From Streptomyces bacillaris (GTDB lineage: Bacteria; Actinomycetota; Actinomycetes; Streptomycetales; Streptomycetaceae), in NCBI RefSeq assembly GCF_003268675.1, contig NZ_CP029378.1:3472001-3536000 (forward strand): DNA of 64,000 nt, written 5' to 3'. How positions within the stretch are numbered: position 1 is the stretch's first letter; each line of letters starts with the position of its first letter. Position numbers and translations under genes: made by a program. The notes beneath the pieces are model-generated. The model was not told the DNA's origin, ran no database searches, and saw only the letters and a list, made by a program, of their open reading frames with translations. Shown here one piece after another: positions 36,596 through 44,394 of the stretch.

Positions 36596-37315
36596 TCACC
36601 CCTCCACCCGCACCCCGATCTGCGCCGCGAACGCCGGGGCCAGCTCCATCAGCTGGGCCGGGCTGATCACCGCGCCCGCCAGCCGGTCCACGCCCCGGGC
36701 GATGTCCAGCTCGGCCACCGCCCGCAGGTCCACCGACTCCATCCGCGCCGCGCCGAAGTCCGCCCGCTTCAGCGCGCAGTCCCGGAACTCCACCCGCACC
36801 AGGTGCGCACCGCCGAAGTCCGGCTCGGAGAGCACACAGCCCTCGAAGACCACGTCCTTCAGCCGGGCCTCGCGCAGATTCAGGTAGTCGATCTTCCCGC
36901 CGCGCACGACCACCCGCTCCAGCACCGCCCCGTGCAGCTGCACCCCGCCCAGCCGGGCGTCCACCACCTCCACATCCCGCAGCGACGCCTCCGCCAGGTC
37001 GGTGCCCACGCCCCGTACGCCGGTCAGCACCGAGTCGATGAAGCGGGTCCGCACCAGCTCCGTACGGTCCAGGGAGCACTCCTCCAGCGCGCAGTCCATG
37101 AACCGCGCGCCCGGGCCCGACGCGTCCGCCAGGTCCACCCCCTCGAACCGCACCCCGTCGTAGTCGCCGTCCGGCTCCAGGCCCTCGCCCCCGTACGGAA
37201 CGAGCGGCGGAAGCCGCACCTCCGGGCGCCGCGCCGCCGCAACGGTGTCCTTCTTGGCCCTGCCCGGCCCGGGTGCCCTGCCCGGCCTCGCCGTCCTGCC
37301 CGTACTCGCTGCCAT
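36596..37315 (-). CDS. Pentapeptide-repeat protein
   Basis: The 239-residue protein has a basic, Pro/Arg-rich N-terminal 35 residues. About 150 residues of pentapeptide repeats of the A(D/N)LxX type follow (VRFEGVDLADASGPGARFMDCALEECSLDRTEL and further, with DFGGAHLVRVEFRDCALKRADF). Such proteins form a right-handed quadrilateral beta helix; some mimic DNA and protect gyrase from quinolones, most are uncharacterised. The ATG at 37315 follows the divergent spacer to the FAD gene. No partner is adjacent. Confidence 0.88.
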   Translation of the reverse strand: MAASTGRTARPGRAPGPGRAKKDTVAAARRPEVRLPPLVPYGGEGLEPDGDYDGVRFEGVDLADASGPGARFMDCALEECSLDRTELVRTRFIDSVLTGVRGVGTDLAEASLRDVEVVDARLGGVQLHGAVLERVVVRGGKIDYLNLREARLKDVVFEGCVLSEPDFGGAHLVRVEFRDCALKRADFGAARMESVDLRAVAELDIARGVDRLAGAVISPAQLMELAPAFAAQIGVRVEG

Positions 37316-37416
37316 GACCCCATCGTGACGCACACCACTGACAACGCCCCCGCGCCCCGTGTCACGCCCCGCCGCCCCCGGTCCGTCGCACCATCGAAGA
37401 ACCGAAGGAGTTCCCC

Positions 37417-38616
37417 ATGGAGCACGCTCACGTCCACGTCGTCGGGGGTGGCCTCGCCGGGCTCACCGCCGCGATCACCGCGGCCGAATCCGGCGCCCGC
37501 GTCACCCTGTACGAAGGCCACCGCACGCTCGGCGGGCGGGCCAGGACCGCCGACGGCCCCTACCGCGCCAACGAGGGTCCGCACGCCCTCTACCGGCGCG
37601 GCCCCCATTGGTCCTGGCTCGCCCGGCGCGGGCTGCTCGGGCCCGTCGTCCCCGTACCGCCCCGCGAAGGCCTCCGGTTCCGGTTCCGCCGCGACGGGGC
37701 CGCCCGCAGGACCCCGCCCCTCGCCCTGCTGCGGCTCGCCCGGCGCAGCGCCCGTACGGCGCCCGTGGACGCCGACTTCCGGAGCTGGGCCACCGGGCAG
37801 GTCGGCGCGGCGGGCGCCCGGGCCGCCGCGAACTCCGCCGCCACCGCCCTCTTCCACCACGACCCCGGCGCGCTCTCCGCCCGGTTCGTCCAGGAGCGGC
37901 TGCACCGGCTCGGCTCGCTCCCGCCCGAGGCCCGCTACCCCGTCGGCGGCTGGGCGCGGCTCGTCGAACGCCTCGCCGGCCGCGCCCGCGGTCTGGGGGT
38001 CGCCGTCGAGACGGGTGCCCGCGTCGCCCCCCGTACGCTCGGTGAACTGGCCCGTACGGGACCGGTCGTCGTCGCCACCTCGCTCCCCGCCGCCCGCGTC
38101 CTGCTCGACGACGCGTCCCTCACCTGGGAGAGCGGCCGGACCGTCCTGGTGGACCTGGCCCTGCGCACCCGGCGCGGCGACGCGTTCGCGGTCTCGGACC
38201 TGGACGCGCCCGGCTGGCTGGAACGGTTCACCGGCCAGGACCCCGGGCTCGCCCCGGCCGGGGAGCAGCTCCTCCAGGGCCAGTTCCCGGTCGGGCCCGA
38301 CGGGCGGAAGGCCGAGGGGACCGCCCGCGCCGAGGAACTCCTCGACCTCGGCTTCCCCGGCTGGCGGGAGCGCACCACCTGGCGCACCGAGGCGCTGGCC
38401 GACGGCCGCACCGGGGCCGTCGACCGCCCCGGCACCACCTGGCGGGACCGGCCCTCCGTCATCCGCGGCGACGGCGTCTTCCTCGCCGGTGACCAGGTCG
38501 CCGCCCCCGGCCTCCTCAGCGAGGTCTCCTTCACCAGCGGCCTCGAAGCCGGGCTGCTCGCCGTACGGGGCGCCGGGCGGCACTCCGGGGCGGGGGTTGA
38601 CCTCAACCGGACTTGA
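37417..38616 (+). CDS. FAD-dependent oxidoreductase (amine-oxidase/phytoene-dehydrogenase-like)
   Basis: The 399-residue flavoprotein begins with the dinucleotide-binding motif VVGGGLAGLTAAITAAESG and the following E-G-x5-GGRAR motif (EGHRTLGGRAR) of the amine oxidase/CrtI group. The C-terminal FAD motif is GDGVFLAGDQVAAPGLLSEVSFTSG. It could oxidise or desaturate an isoprenoid or amine; the substrate is unknown. ATG 37417 has AAGGAG upstream. It is divergent from the pentapeptide gene and is followed, after a repeat array, by a quinone-oxidoreductase-type gene, which may mean a linked redox function. Confidence 0.85.
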   Translation: MEHAHVHVVGGGLAGLTAAITAAESGARVTLYEGHRTLGGRARTADGPYRANEGPHALYRRGPHWSWLARRGLLGPVVPVPPREGLRFRFRRDGAARRTPPLALLRLARRSARTAPVDADFRSWATGQVGAAGARAAANSAATALFHHDPGALSARFVQERLHRLGSLPPEARYPVGGWARLVERLAGRARGLGVAVETGARVAPRTLGELARTGPVVVATSLPAARVLLDDASLTWESGRTVLVDLALRTRRGDAFAVSDLDAPGWLERFTGQDPGLAPAGEQLLQGQFPVGPDGRKAEGTARAEELLDLGFPGWRERTTWRTEALADGRTGAVDRPGTTWRDRPSVIRGDGVFLAGDQVAAPGLLSEVSFTSGLEAGLLAVRGAGRHSGAGVDLNRT

Positions 38617-38657
38617 GGTACGAGGGTGGGGGCGGGACGAGCCGACACCGGGCCCAC

Positions 38658-38745
38658 GCGGGTCGCACCACCTGGTCCACCCGGGCGGGTCGCACCACCT
38701 GGTCCACCCGGGCGGGTCGCACCACCCGCACCACCCGCACCACTC
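38658..38745 (+). repeat. 27-base tandem repeat array
   Basis: Two identical 27-base units at 38658-38684 and 38685-38711 and a partial third from 38712 that decays into short ACCACCCGC repeats. It lies in the 200-base gap between the FAD oxidoreductase and the MDR gene. Direct repeats without spacers, so not CRISPR. Confidence 0.85.
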
Positions 38746-38816
38746 GCCGAGCCCGAGCACGGCCCGCCCCCACCCGTCGTCCCCGTCGTCAACCGCCCGC
38801 CCCCGAGGGAGCCCTC

Positions 38817-39818
38817 ATGCACGCCGTCCGCCTCCACGCCTTCGGTCCCGCCGAGAACCTCACGTACGAGCGGATCGAGGACCCCGTCCCCGGCCCCGGC
38901 CAGGTCCGCATCGCGGTCGAGGCCGCCGGCGTACACCTCCTGGACACCGCCCTGCGCGAAGGGCAGACCGGGCCCTACCCCGCCCCCGCCGAACTCCCCA
39001 CCGTCCCCGGCCGCGAGGTCGCCGGAACCGTCGAGTCCGTGGGCGAGGGCACCGACCCCGGCTGGCTCGGCAAGCGCGTGGTCGCCCATATCGGCATGGC
39101 CCCCGGCGGCTACGCCGAACTCACCGTCACCGAGGCCGACAAGATCCACGAGATTCCCGGAACCCTCGGCGCCGCCGAAGCCGTCGCCATGATCGGCACC
39201 GGCCGCACCACCCTCGGCATCCTCGGCTTCACCGACCTCGGCCCGGACTCCGTGGCCGTCGTCACGGCGGCGGCGGGCGGGATCGGGACCCTCCTCGTCC
39301 AGTACGCCAAGAACGCCGGGGCCACCGTCATCGCCCTGGCCGGCGGCCCCGCCAAGGCCGCCCGCGCGGAGGCGAACGGCGCCGACCTGGCCCTCGACTA
39401 CACGCTCCCCGACTGGCCCGACCGGGCCCGGGCCTTCCTCGACGCGCACGGCCTGTGGGCGACGGTCGTCTTCGACTCCGTCGGCGGGGCCACCGCCCGC
39501 AGCGCGGTCGGCCTCCTCGGCCGGGGCGGGCAGCACATCGTCTACGGCTGGTCCGGCGAGGGGCTCCACGAGGGGCGGCCCCTCACCTTCACCCCGGAGG
39601 AGCTGGCCCAACGCGGCATCACCTCCGGCTCCGTCCTCGGGCCCCGGATGATCGAGCGCGGCGGTGGCCTGCGCGCCCTGGAGACCCGCGCCCTCGCGGA
39701 GGCGGCGGCGGGCCGGCTGCGCCCCGCCGTCCAGCGCTACCCGCTCGCCGAGGCGGCCGCCGCGCACCGCGAACTGGAGACGCGCGGGACGGTGGGAAAG
39801 GTGGTGCTGGAGCCCTGA
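38817..39818 (+). CDS. Zinc-binding-type/quinone oxidoreductase (MDR superfamily)
   Basis: The 333-residue protein begins MHAVRLHAFGPAENLTYERI and has the NADPH-binding Rossmann motif VTAAAGGIGTLLVQYAKNAGA. Catalytic-domain landmarks VPGREVAGTVESVGEG and GGYAELTVTEADKI are as in quinone oxidoreductase-like MDR enzymes, without the zinc cysteines. It would reduce quinones or enones using NADPH in the cytosol. The ATG at 38817 is preceded by GAGGGAGCC. It stands alone after the repeat array. Confidence 0.88.
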   Translation: MHAVRLHAFGPAENLTYERIEDPVPGPGQVRIAVEAAGVHLLDTALREGQTGPYPAPAELPTVPGREVAGTVESVGEGTDPGWLGKRVVAHIGMAPGGYAELTVTEADKIHEIPGTLGAAEAVAMIGTGRTTLGILGFTDLGPDSVAVVTAAAGGIGTLLVQYAKNAGATVIALAGGPAKAARAEANGADLALDYTLPDWPDRARAFLDAHGLWATVVFDSVGGATARSAVGLLGRGGQHIVYGWSGEGLHEGRPLTFTPEELAQRGITSGSVLGPRMIERGGGLRALETRALAEAAAGRLRPAVQRYPLAEAAAAHRELETRGTVGKVVLEP

Positions 39819-39891
39819 GTGAGGCCCCCGCGCCCCATCTCACCGCCCCGCCTTACCGCCCCGCCCCACCACTCCGTCCCACCGTCCCGCC

Positions 39892-40818
39892 TCACCGCCC
39901 CAGCAACCGCCGCGCGATCTCCGCATGGTCAGGGGCGATCCGGCCTTCCCTCTCCCCCTCCCCCTCCCCCACCGCCCACACCGTGTTCTGGAGCACCCGC
40001 CCCAGCGTCCAGGCCCGCGCCCGCCCCCGGTCCCGCTCCAGGCCCAGCGCCTCCGTCAACGCGTCGAACCGCCACACCACCTCGTCCGCGTCGAAGAGGT
40101 TGACCAGCGCCGGGAACAGCTCGAACCCCGGGTCGCCCGCCAGCGGCTTGGGGTCGAGCGCCACCCACTCCCCCGCCCGCCCCGCGTCCGCGCGCCCCGC
40201 CAGGACGTTGTCGTAGTGCAGGTCCCAGTGGAGCAACCGGTCCCCCGGCTCCCCCGCCACCTCCCGCACCGCCGCCGCGCAGTCCGCGAGCAGCCGCCGG
40301 TCCGCCGCGTCGGCCAGCCGCCCCACCGTCCCCGGAGCCGCCGCCAGCATCCGCTCCACCGCACCGCCCAGCGTGCGCAGCCCCTCCGGCGCGGGCACCG
40401 CCGCCAACCGGGCCAGCACCCCACCGAGCACCCCTACGGCACCCCTCACGTCAGCCACCGCCGACAACGGCCGCCCCTCGTCCAGCCGTTCCAGCAGCAG
40501 CGCGCCGGTCCCCGGGTCGTGGTCGAGCAGCTCCACCGCCCCGGCCCCCGCGGCGCCCCACGCCCGCAGCGCGACCGGCTCGCCCGCCGTCTCCTCGTCC
40601 ACCAACTGGAGCTTCAGCGCCGCCGGCACCCCGTCCGCCTCGCGCACCACGGGCAGGACCAGCGCGCACACGCCGTACATGGACGGCCCGTCCGGCCGCA
40701 GCCCCCACCCCTCCAGGAACCGCCCGGCCAGCTCCGGCAGCGCGGCGATGAAGGCCCGTCCGGCGGCCCCGTTGTATGCGTACTGAGTAGCGATCAGTTC
40801 GTCCGGGATGTCGATCAC
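39892..40818 (-). CDS. Aminoglycoside phosphotransferase-family kinase (streptomycin 6-kinase-like)
   Basis: The 308-residue protein belongs to the APH(6)/streptomycin 6-kinase family by its N-terminal VIDIPDELIATQY, the ATP-site region LKLQLVDEETAGE and the catalytic loop LLHWDLHYDNVLAG (HxDxxxxN) with the metal aspartate in VALDPKPLAGDPGFEL. It might phosphorylate an aminoglycoside or another small alcohol; resistance is possible but unproven. GTG 40818 is preferred because AGGA lies 7 bases upstream and the family begins there; ATG 40854 would overlap the divergent gene start. It shares a 34-base promoter region with the rhomboid-like gene. Confidence 0.87.
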   Translation of the reverse strand: MIDIPDELIATQYAYNGAAGRAFIAALPELAGRFLEGWGLRPDGPSMYGVCALVLPVVREADGVPAALKLQLVDEETAGEPVALRAWGAAGAGAVELLDHDPGTGALLLERLDEGRPLSAVADVRGAVGVLGGVLARLAAVPAPEGLRTLGGAVERMLAAAPGTVGRLADAADRRLLADCAAAVREVAGEPGDRLLHWDLHYDNVLAGRADAGRAGEWVALDPKPLAGDPGFELFPALVNLFDADEVVWRFDALTEALGLERDRGRARAWTLGRVLQNTVWAVGEGEGEREGRIAPDHAEIARRLLGR

Positions 40819-40852
40819 ACCGGCGATCCTAGGGCCGTGCGTCAATCGGACC

Positions 40853-41605
40853 ATGTCCCGTAAATCCCCGGGCCCCACCGCGGACAGCGACACCGACAAC
40901 AGCAGCGACAACGGCCGGAGAAGAAGCCGTCGCGCCCTCTCCGCCGTACGCCGCTGGATCGTCACCGCCCCGGGCACGTACAGCTGGCTGGCGGTCCTCT
41001 TCGTCACCACCGTCCTGCTCCACCGGACCACCCCCGCCTTCGAGCACGGGGCCTCCGACGGGTCCTCCGGCGGGCCCTCGTGGGACCCCGTCCGCCCCCT
41101 GATCTCCGGCGTCCTGTGGATCGACGGCGGCCACTGGCTCCCGTACGCCGTCCTGTTCACCGTCTTCCACGCCACCGCCGAACACTGGCTCGGCACCCTG
41201 CGCTGGCTCGCCGTCGCGGTCCTGGCGCACGTCCTGGCCGTGCTGCTCGGCGAGGGCGTCCTCGGCTGGGCGGTCCGGTACGGGGACGCCTCGCCGTCGG
41301 CCGGCAACACCCTGGAGGTCGGGGTGAGTTACGCCCTCGCCGGGGTGGTCGCCGTCCTCACCTACCGGGTGCCGCACCCCTGGCGGTACGTCTACGCCTT
41401 CGCGGTCCTCGTCTTCTACGGGGTGCCCCTGGCCGCCGACGGCCGTACGGTCACGGACCTGGGCCACGTCACCGCCGTACTGACCGGACTCGCCTGCTAC
41501 CGCCTCACCCGCAAAGCCCCCTCCGCCGGGAAGCGCGGAGCCCCCTCCCAGGGGAAGCCTGGAGCCCCCTCCCCGGAGAAGACGGAACGCCCCGCCGCGC
41601 AGTAA
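40853..41605 (+). CDS. Rhomboid-like membrane protein
   Basis: The 250-residue protein has about five or six membrane helices and rhomboid-like landmarks: HATAEHWLGT in helix 2, SAGNTLEVGVSYALAG (the position of the catalytic Ser in true rhomboids; the segment here reads ALAG) and DLGHVTAVLTGLACY (histidine helix). It is probably an inactive or divergent rhomboid. The N-terminus is Asp/Ser/Arg-rich. The C-terminus carries a 9-residue near-repeat (GKRGAPSQ, GKPGAPS) from a 24- to 27-base DNA repeat. ATG 40853 follows the divergent kinase promoter. Confidence 0.8.
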   Translation: MSRKSPGPTADSDTDNSSDNGRRRSRRALSAVRRWIVTAPGTYSWLAVLFVTTVLLHRTTPAFEHGASDGSSGGPSWDPVRPLISGVLWIDGGHWLPYAVLFTVFHATAEHWLGTLRWLAVAVLAHVLAVLLGEGVLGWAVRYGDASPSAGNTLEVGVSYALAGVVAVLTYRVPHPWRYVYAFAVLVFYGVPLAADGRTVTDLGHVTAVLTGLACYRLTRKAPSAGKRGAPSQGKPGAPSPEKTERPAAQ

Positions 41606-41681
41606 CGTCCCGCCACACATACGCTCGGCATCACACCGAAGACCGGGCACCAGCGGCACCGGACAGGGACCCAGGGGCATC

Positions 41682-43091
41682 ATGAGCACCGTCAGCAACG
41701 CCAGTACCGTCAACGGCGGCATATCGTTCTGGTACGCGCAGGAGGGCACCCCCACCCCCCGCGAACCCCTGCCCGGCGACGCGAGCGCCGACGTCTGCAT
41801 CGTCGGCGGCGGCTACACGGGGCTCTGGACGGCGTACTACCTGAAGAAGGCCGTCCCCTTCCTCAACATCACCGTGCTGGAGGCCAAGTTCTGCGGTTAC
41901 GGGGCCTCCGGCCGTAACGGCGGCTGGCTCTACAACGGCATCGCGGGGCGCGAGCGGTACGCGAAGCTGCACGGCCACGACGCCGCCGTACGGCTCCAGA
42001 AGGCGATGAACGAGACGGTGGGCGAGGTCGTCCGGGCCGCCGCCGAGGAGAAGATCGACGCCGACATCCACCGGGGCGGCGTCCTGGAGGTCGCCCATAC
42101 CCCGGCGCAGCTCGCCCGGCTCAAGGACTTCCACAGCGTCGAGATCGCGTTCGGGGAGACCGACCGGGTCCTGCGCGGCGCCCGCGAGACCGCCGAGCGG
42201 ATCAGGGTCACCGGGGCCGTCGGCTCCACCTGGACCCCGCACGGCGCCCGGCTCCACCCCGCCAAGCTGGTCAAGGGGCTCGCGGACGCCGTGGAGGCGC
42301 TCGGGGTCACCATCCACGAGTCGACACCGGTCACCGAGATCAAGCCCAAGCACGCCGTCACCCCGTACGGCACGGTCCGCGCGCCCTACATCCTGCGCTG
42401 CACCGAGGGCTTCACGGCGGGCCTCAAGGGGCTCAAGCGGACCTGGCTCCCGATGAACTCCTCCATGATCGCCACCGAACCGCTCCCCGCCCGCATCTGG
42501 GACACCATCGGCTGGGAGGGGCGCGAGACCCTCGGCGACATGGCCCACGCCTATCTCTACGCCCAGCGCACCGCCGACGACCGCATCGCCATCGGCGGCC
42601 GCGGCTACCCCTACCGCTACGGCTCCGCCACCGACCACGACGGCCGCACCCAGCCCGCCACCATCGCCGCCCTGCGCGACCTGCTGGTCCACCTCTTCCC
42701 CACCACGGCGGGCGCCCGCATCGACCACGCCTGGTCCGGCGTCCTCGGCGTCCCCCGCGACTGGTGCGCCACCGTCACCCTGGACCGCTCCACGGGGCTC
42801 GGCTGGGCGGGCGGGTACGTCGGCTCGGGCGTCGCCACCGCCAACCTCGGCGCCCGCACCCTGCGCGACCTCATCCAGCAGGACTCCGGCCAGGCGGGCC
42901 CTACCGACCTGACGGCGCTGCCCTGGGTGAACCACCGCGTCCGCCGCTGGGAGCCGGAACCCTTCCGCTGGCTCGGCGTCCACGGCCTGTACGCGGCCTA
43001 CCGCGCCGCCGACCGCCGCGAGACGGTCTCGCCGCGCCCCGGCACCGACCCCATCGCGAAGGCGGCGGACCGCATCTCGGGCCGCCACTGA
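41682..43091 (+). CDS. FAD-dependent oxidoreductase (DAO superfamily, PuuB-like)
   Basis: The 469-residue protein has the N-terminal FAD motif VCIVGGGYTGLWTAYYLKK, the DAO-family GYGASGRNGGW segment, and a C-terminal VTLDRSTGLGWAGGYVGSGVATANLGARTL FAD loop. The layout matches gamma-glutamylputrescine oxidase and related glycine/polyamine oxidases. It would oxidise an amine to an aldehyde with hydrogen peroxide. No other polyamine genes adjoin it, so the substrate is inferred from family only. The ATG 41682 is followed by MSTVSNASTVNGGISFWYA, a typical start. Confidence 0.88.
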   Translation: MSTVSNASTVNGGISFWYAQEGTPTPREPLPGDASADVCIVGGGYTGLWTAYYLKKAVPFLNITVLEAKFCGYGASGRNGGWLYNGIAGRERYAKLHGHDAAVRLQKAMNETVGEVVRAAAEEKIDADIHRGGVLEVAHTPAQLARLKDFHSVEIAFGETDRVLRGARETAERIRVTGAVGSTWTPHGARLHPAKLVKGLADAVEALGVTIHESTPVTEIKPKHAVTPYGTVRAPYILRCTEGFTAGLKGLKRTWLPMNSSMIATEPLPARIWDTIGWEGRETLGDMAHAYLYAQRTADDRIAIGGRGYPYRYGSATDHDGRTQPATIAALRDLLVHLFPTTAGARIDHAWSGVLGVPRDWCATVTLDRSTGLGWAGGYVGSGVATANLGARTLRDLIQQDSGQAGPTDLTALPWVNHRVRRWEPEPFRWLGVHGLYAAYRAADRRETVSPRPGTDPIAKAADRISGRH

Positions 43092-43114
43092 CCGCCTGAG
43101 CCGCCGCTGACGAT

Positions 43115-43741
43115 CTAGTCGGGCTCCTCGGCCACCAGCACCCCCACCTTGTCGATCCGGTGCTCGGGGTTGCCGAGGTCGTCGCGCCAGAAGTTCCCGG
43201 CCGCGTCGTCCTCGGGGGTCGCGCAGGTGGAGATCGTGATCATGGCCCTGGTCGGCTCCTCGCCCGGCTTCCCCGGCACCTCCGCCCGCTGCTCGTCGAG
43301 CGACCGCTCACTGCGGAAGGAGGTCTTCCGGGTCTCGGTGATCTCGTACGTGTACGTGGTGCCGTCCTCCGTCACGTACACGGGATCGCCCTTGCCGAGA
43401 TCCGGCAGCTCGCGCAGCACGCCCCCGGCGCTGAGCCGGTGCGCGGTGACGAGGTAGTTGCCGACATCGCCCGGCCCGACCCCGCCCTCCTCCCCGTACG
43501 GACTGGAGGCGACACCCCGGTCCTGGATGCGGCTGCCGGGACGGTCGTCGGTGGTGCCCTCGTACGGCACCACGTCCAGGTCCTCGACGCCGATGGCGGG
43601 GATCTCCAGGACGGCGGTCTCGGTGCGGGGTTCGGTGCGGTCGGCGGGGGCGGCCGGTGCGAAGGCGGCCGTCAGCAGGACGGCGGCACCGGCACAGGCG
43701 AGAGCCGTGGGAAGCGTACGAGAACGGCGGCGGCGGTTCAT
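43115..43741 (-). CDS. Class E/F-type sortase-like protein
   Basis: The 208-residue protein has a signal-anchor (residues about 9-33, TALACAGAAVLLTAAFAPAA) and a sortase fold with the catalytic histidine in YLVTAHRLS, cysteine in ITISTCATPEDD and arginine in NPEHRIDK. The TLxTC motif is altered to TISTC. It lacks the C-terminal membrane helix of larger SrtE enzymes and there is no LAXTG substrate gene next to it, so it may act on distant surface proteins. ATG 43741 gives the natural N-terminus MNRRRRSR. It converges with the DAO-type gene with 23 bases between stops. Confidence 0.82.
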   Translation of the reverse strand: MNRRRRSRTLPTALACAGAAVLLTAAFAPAAPADRTEPRTETAVLEIPAIGVEDLDVVPYEGTTDDRPGSRIQDRGVASSPYGEEGGVGPGDVGNYLVTAHRLSAGGVLRELPDLGKGDPVYVTEDGTTYTYEITETRKTSFRSERSLDEQRAEVPGKPGEEPTRAMITISTCATPEDDAAGNFWRDDLGNPEHRIDKVGVLVAEEPD

Positions 43742-43826
43742 GAGCGTCCATCCCCATCCCGGTCCGGGGCAGTACCTCCAGTACACCAGGACACGGCCGG
43801 GACCGCGCCGGGGAACGGGCCGCGCG

Positions 43827-44273
43827 TCAGTCGCGGGGCCAGGGCCGCCCGTCGAGCCGCTCGATGGAGAGGTTCAGCCGGCTGAGCGAGTCCGCGAGCT
43901 GCTCCGCCTCCTCCGGCGTCCAGTCGGCCACGACCTTGGCCAGCCCCGCCACGTTCCGGTTGCGGTCGCTGTCGAGCCGGCGGGCGCCCTCGTCGGTGAT
44001 GGCGAACTTACGGGCGATGCCCCCGTCGGGGTCCGGGATGCGCTCGACGACCCCGGCTCGCAGCATCGCGGCGGTCTGCCGGTTGAGGGTGGAGGCGTCC
44101 AGGCCGAAGGCCTCGCTGAGCTGGCTGATGGACATGGGGCCCTCCACCTCGATCCGGCTGAGCAGGATGTAGGCGCTGCGGTCGAGCCGCCACTCCGCAC
44201 GCGGGGCGAGCAGGTGCATGTACCGGCCGAGCAGCATCGTCTCGCGTTCGATCCGGTCGAGGGGCAAGTCCAC
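43827..44273 (-). CDS. MarR-family transcriptional regulator
   Basis: The 148-residue protein has a typical MarR winged helix: LDRSAYILLSRIEVEGPMSISQLSEAFGLDASTLNRQTAAMLRAGVVERI is the wing-helix region, followed by dimerisation helices (AGLAKVVADWTPEEAEQLADSL). GTG 44273 is preferred because ATG codons further upstream lie inside the palindromes of the shared promoter. It is divergent from an MFS transporter gene and very probably represses it, and itself, through the two operators at 44297-44329. Confidence 0.92.
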   Translation of the reverse strand: MDLPLDRIERETMLLGRYMHLLAPRAEWRLDRSAYILLSRIEVEGPMSISQLSEAFGLDASTLNRQTAAMLRAGVVERIPDPDGGIARKFAITDEGARRLDSDRNRNVAGLAKVVADWTPEEAEQLADSLSRLNLSIERLDGRPWPRD

Positions 44274-44296
44274 GCATCCAGGTATATCACAATGGA

Positions 44297-44329
44297 TATG
44301 CATGATGCATACGATGTGCATGATGCACA
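44297..44329. promoter_or_regulatory. Two tandem 15-base palindromes, candidate MarR operators
   Basis: TATGCATGATGCATA (44297-44311) and TGTGCATGATGCACA (44315-44329) are each perfect palindromes with a one-base centre. Their centres are 18 bases apart, roughly two helical turns less 3 bases. They lie between the MarR and MFS start codons in an otherwise AT-rich patch, the expected place for MarR binding. Confidence 0.85.
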
Positions 44330-44394
44330 TTCCCTGTATCCTGCCTGACCGAACAGCCCGCCGAGGTCCGAGGGCTGAGAAACGGAGACACCCC

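Noticed and set aside
38658-38745. CRISPR-like array
   Set aside because: Units are directly adjacent without spacers and there are no cas genes.
36803-40216. Plus-strand open frame of 1137 codons
   Set aside because: It crosses the antisense of the pentapeptide gene and several real genes out of frame and has no sensible protein composition; a GC-bias shadow.
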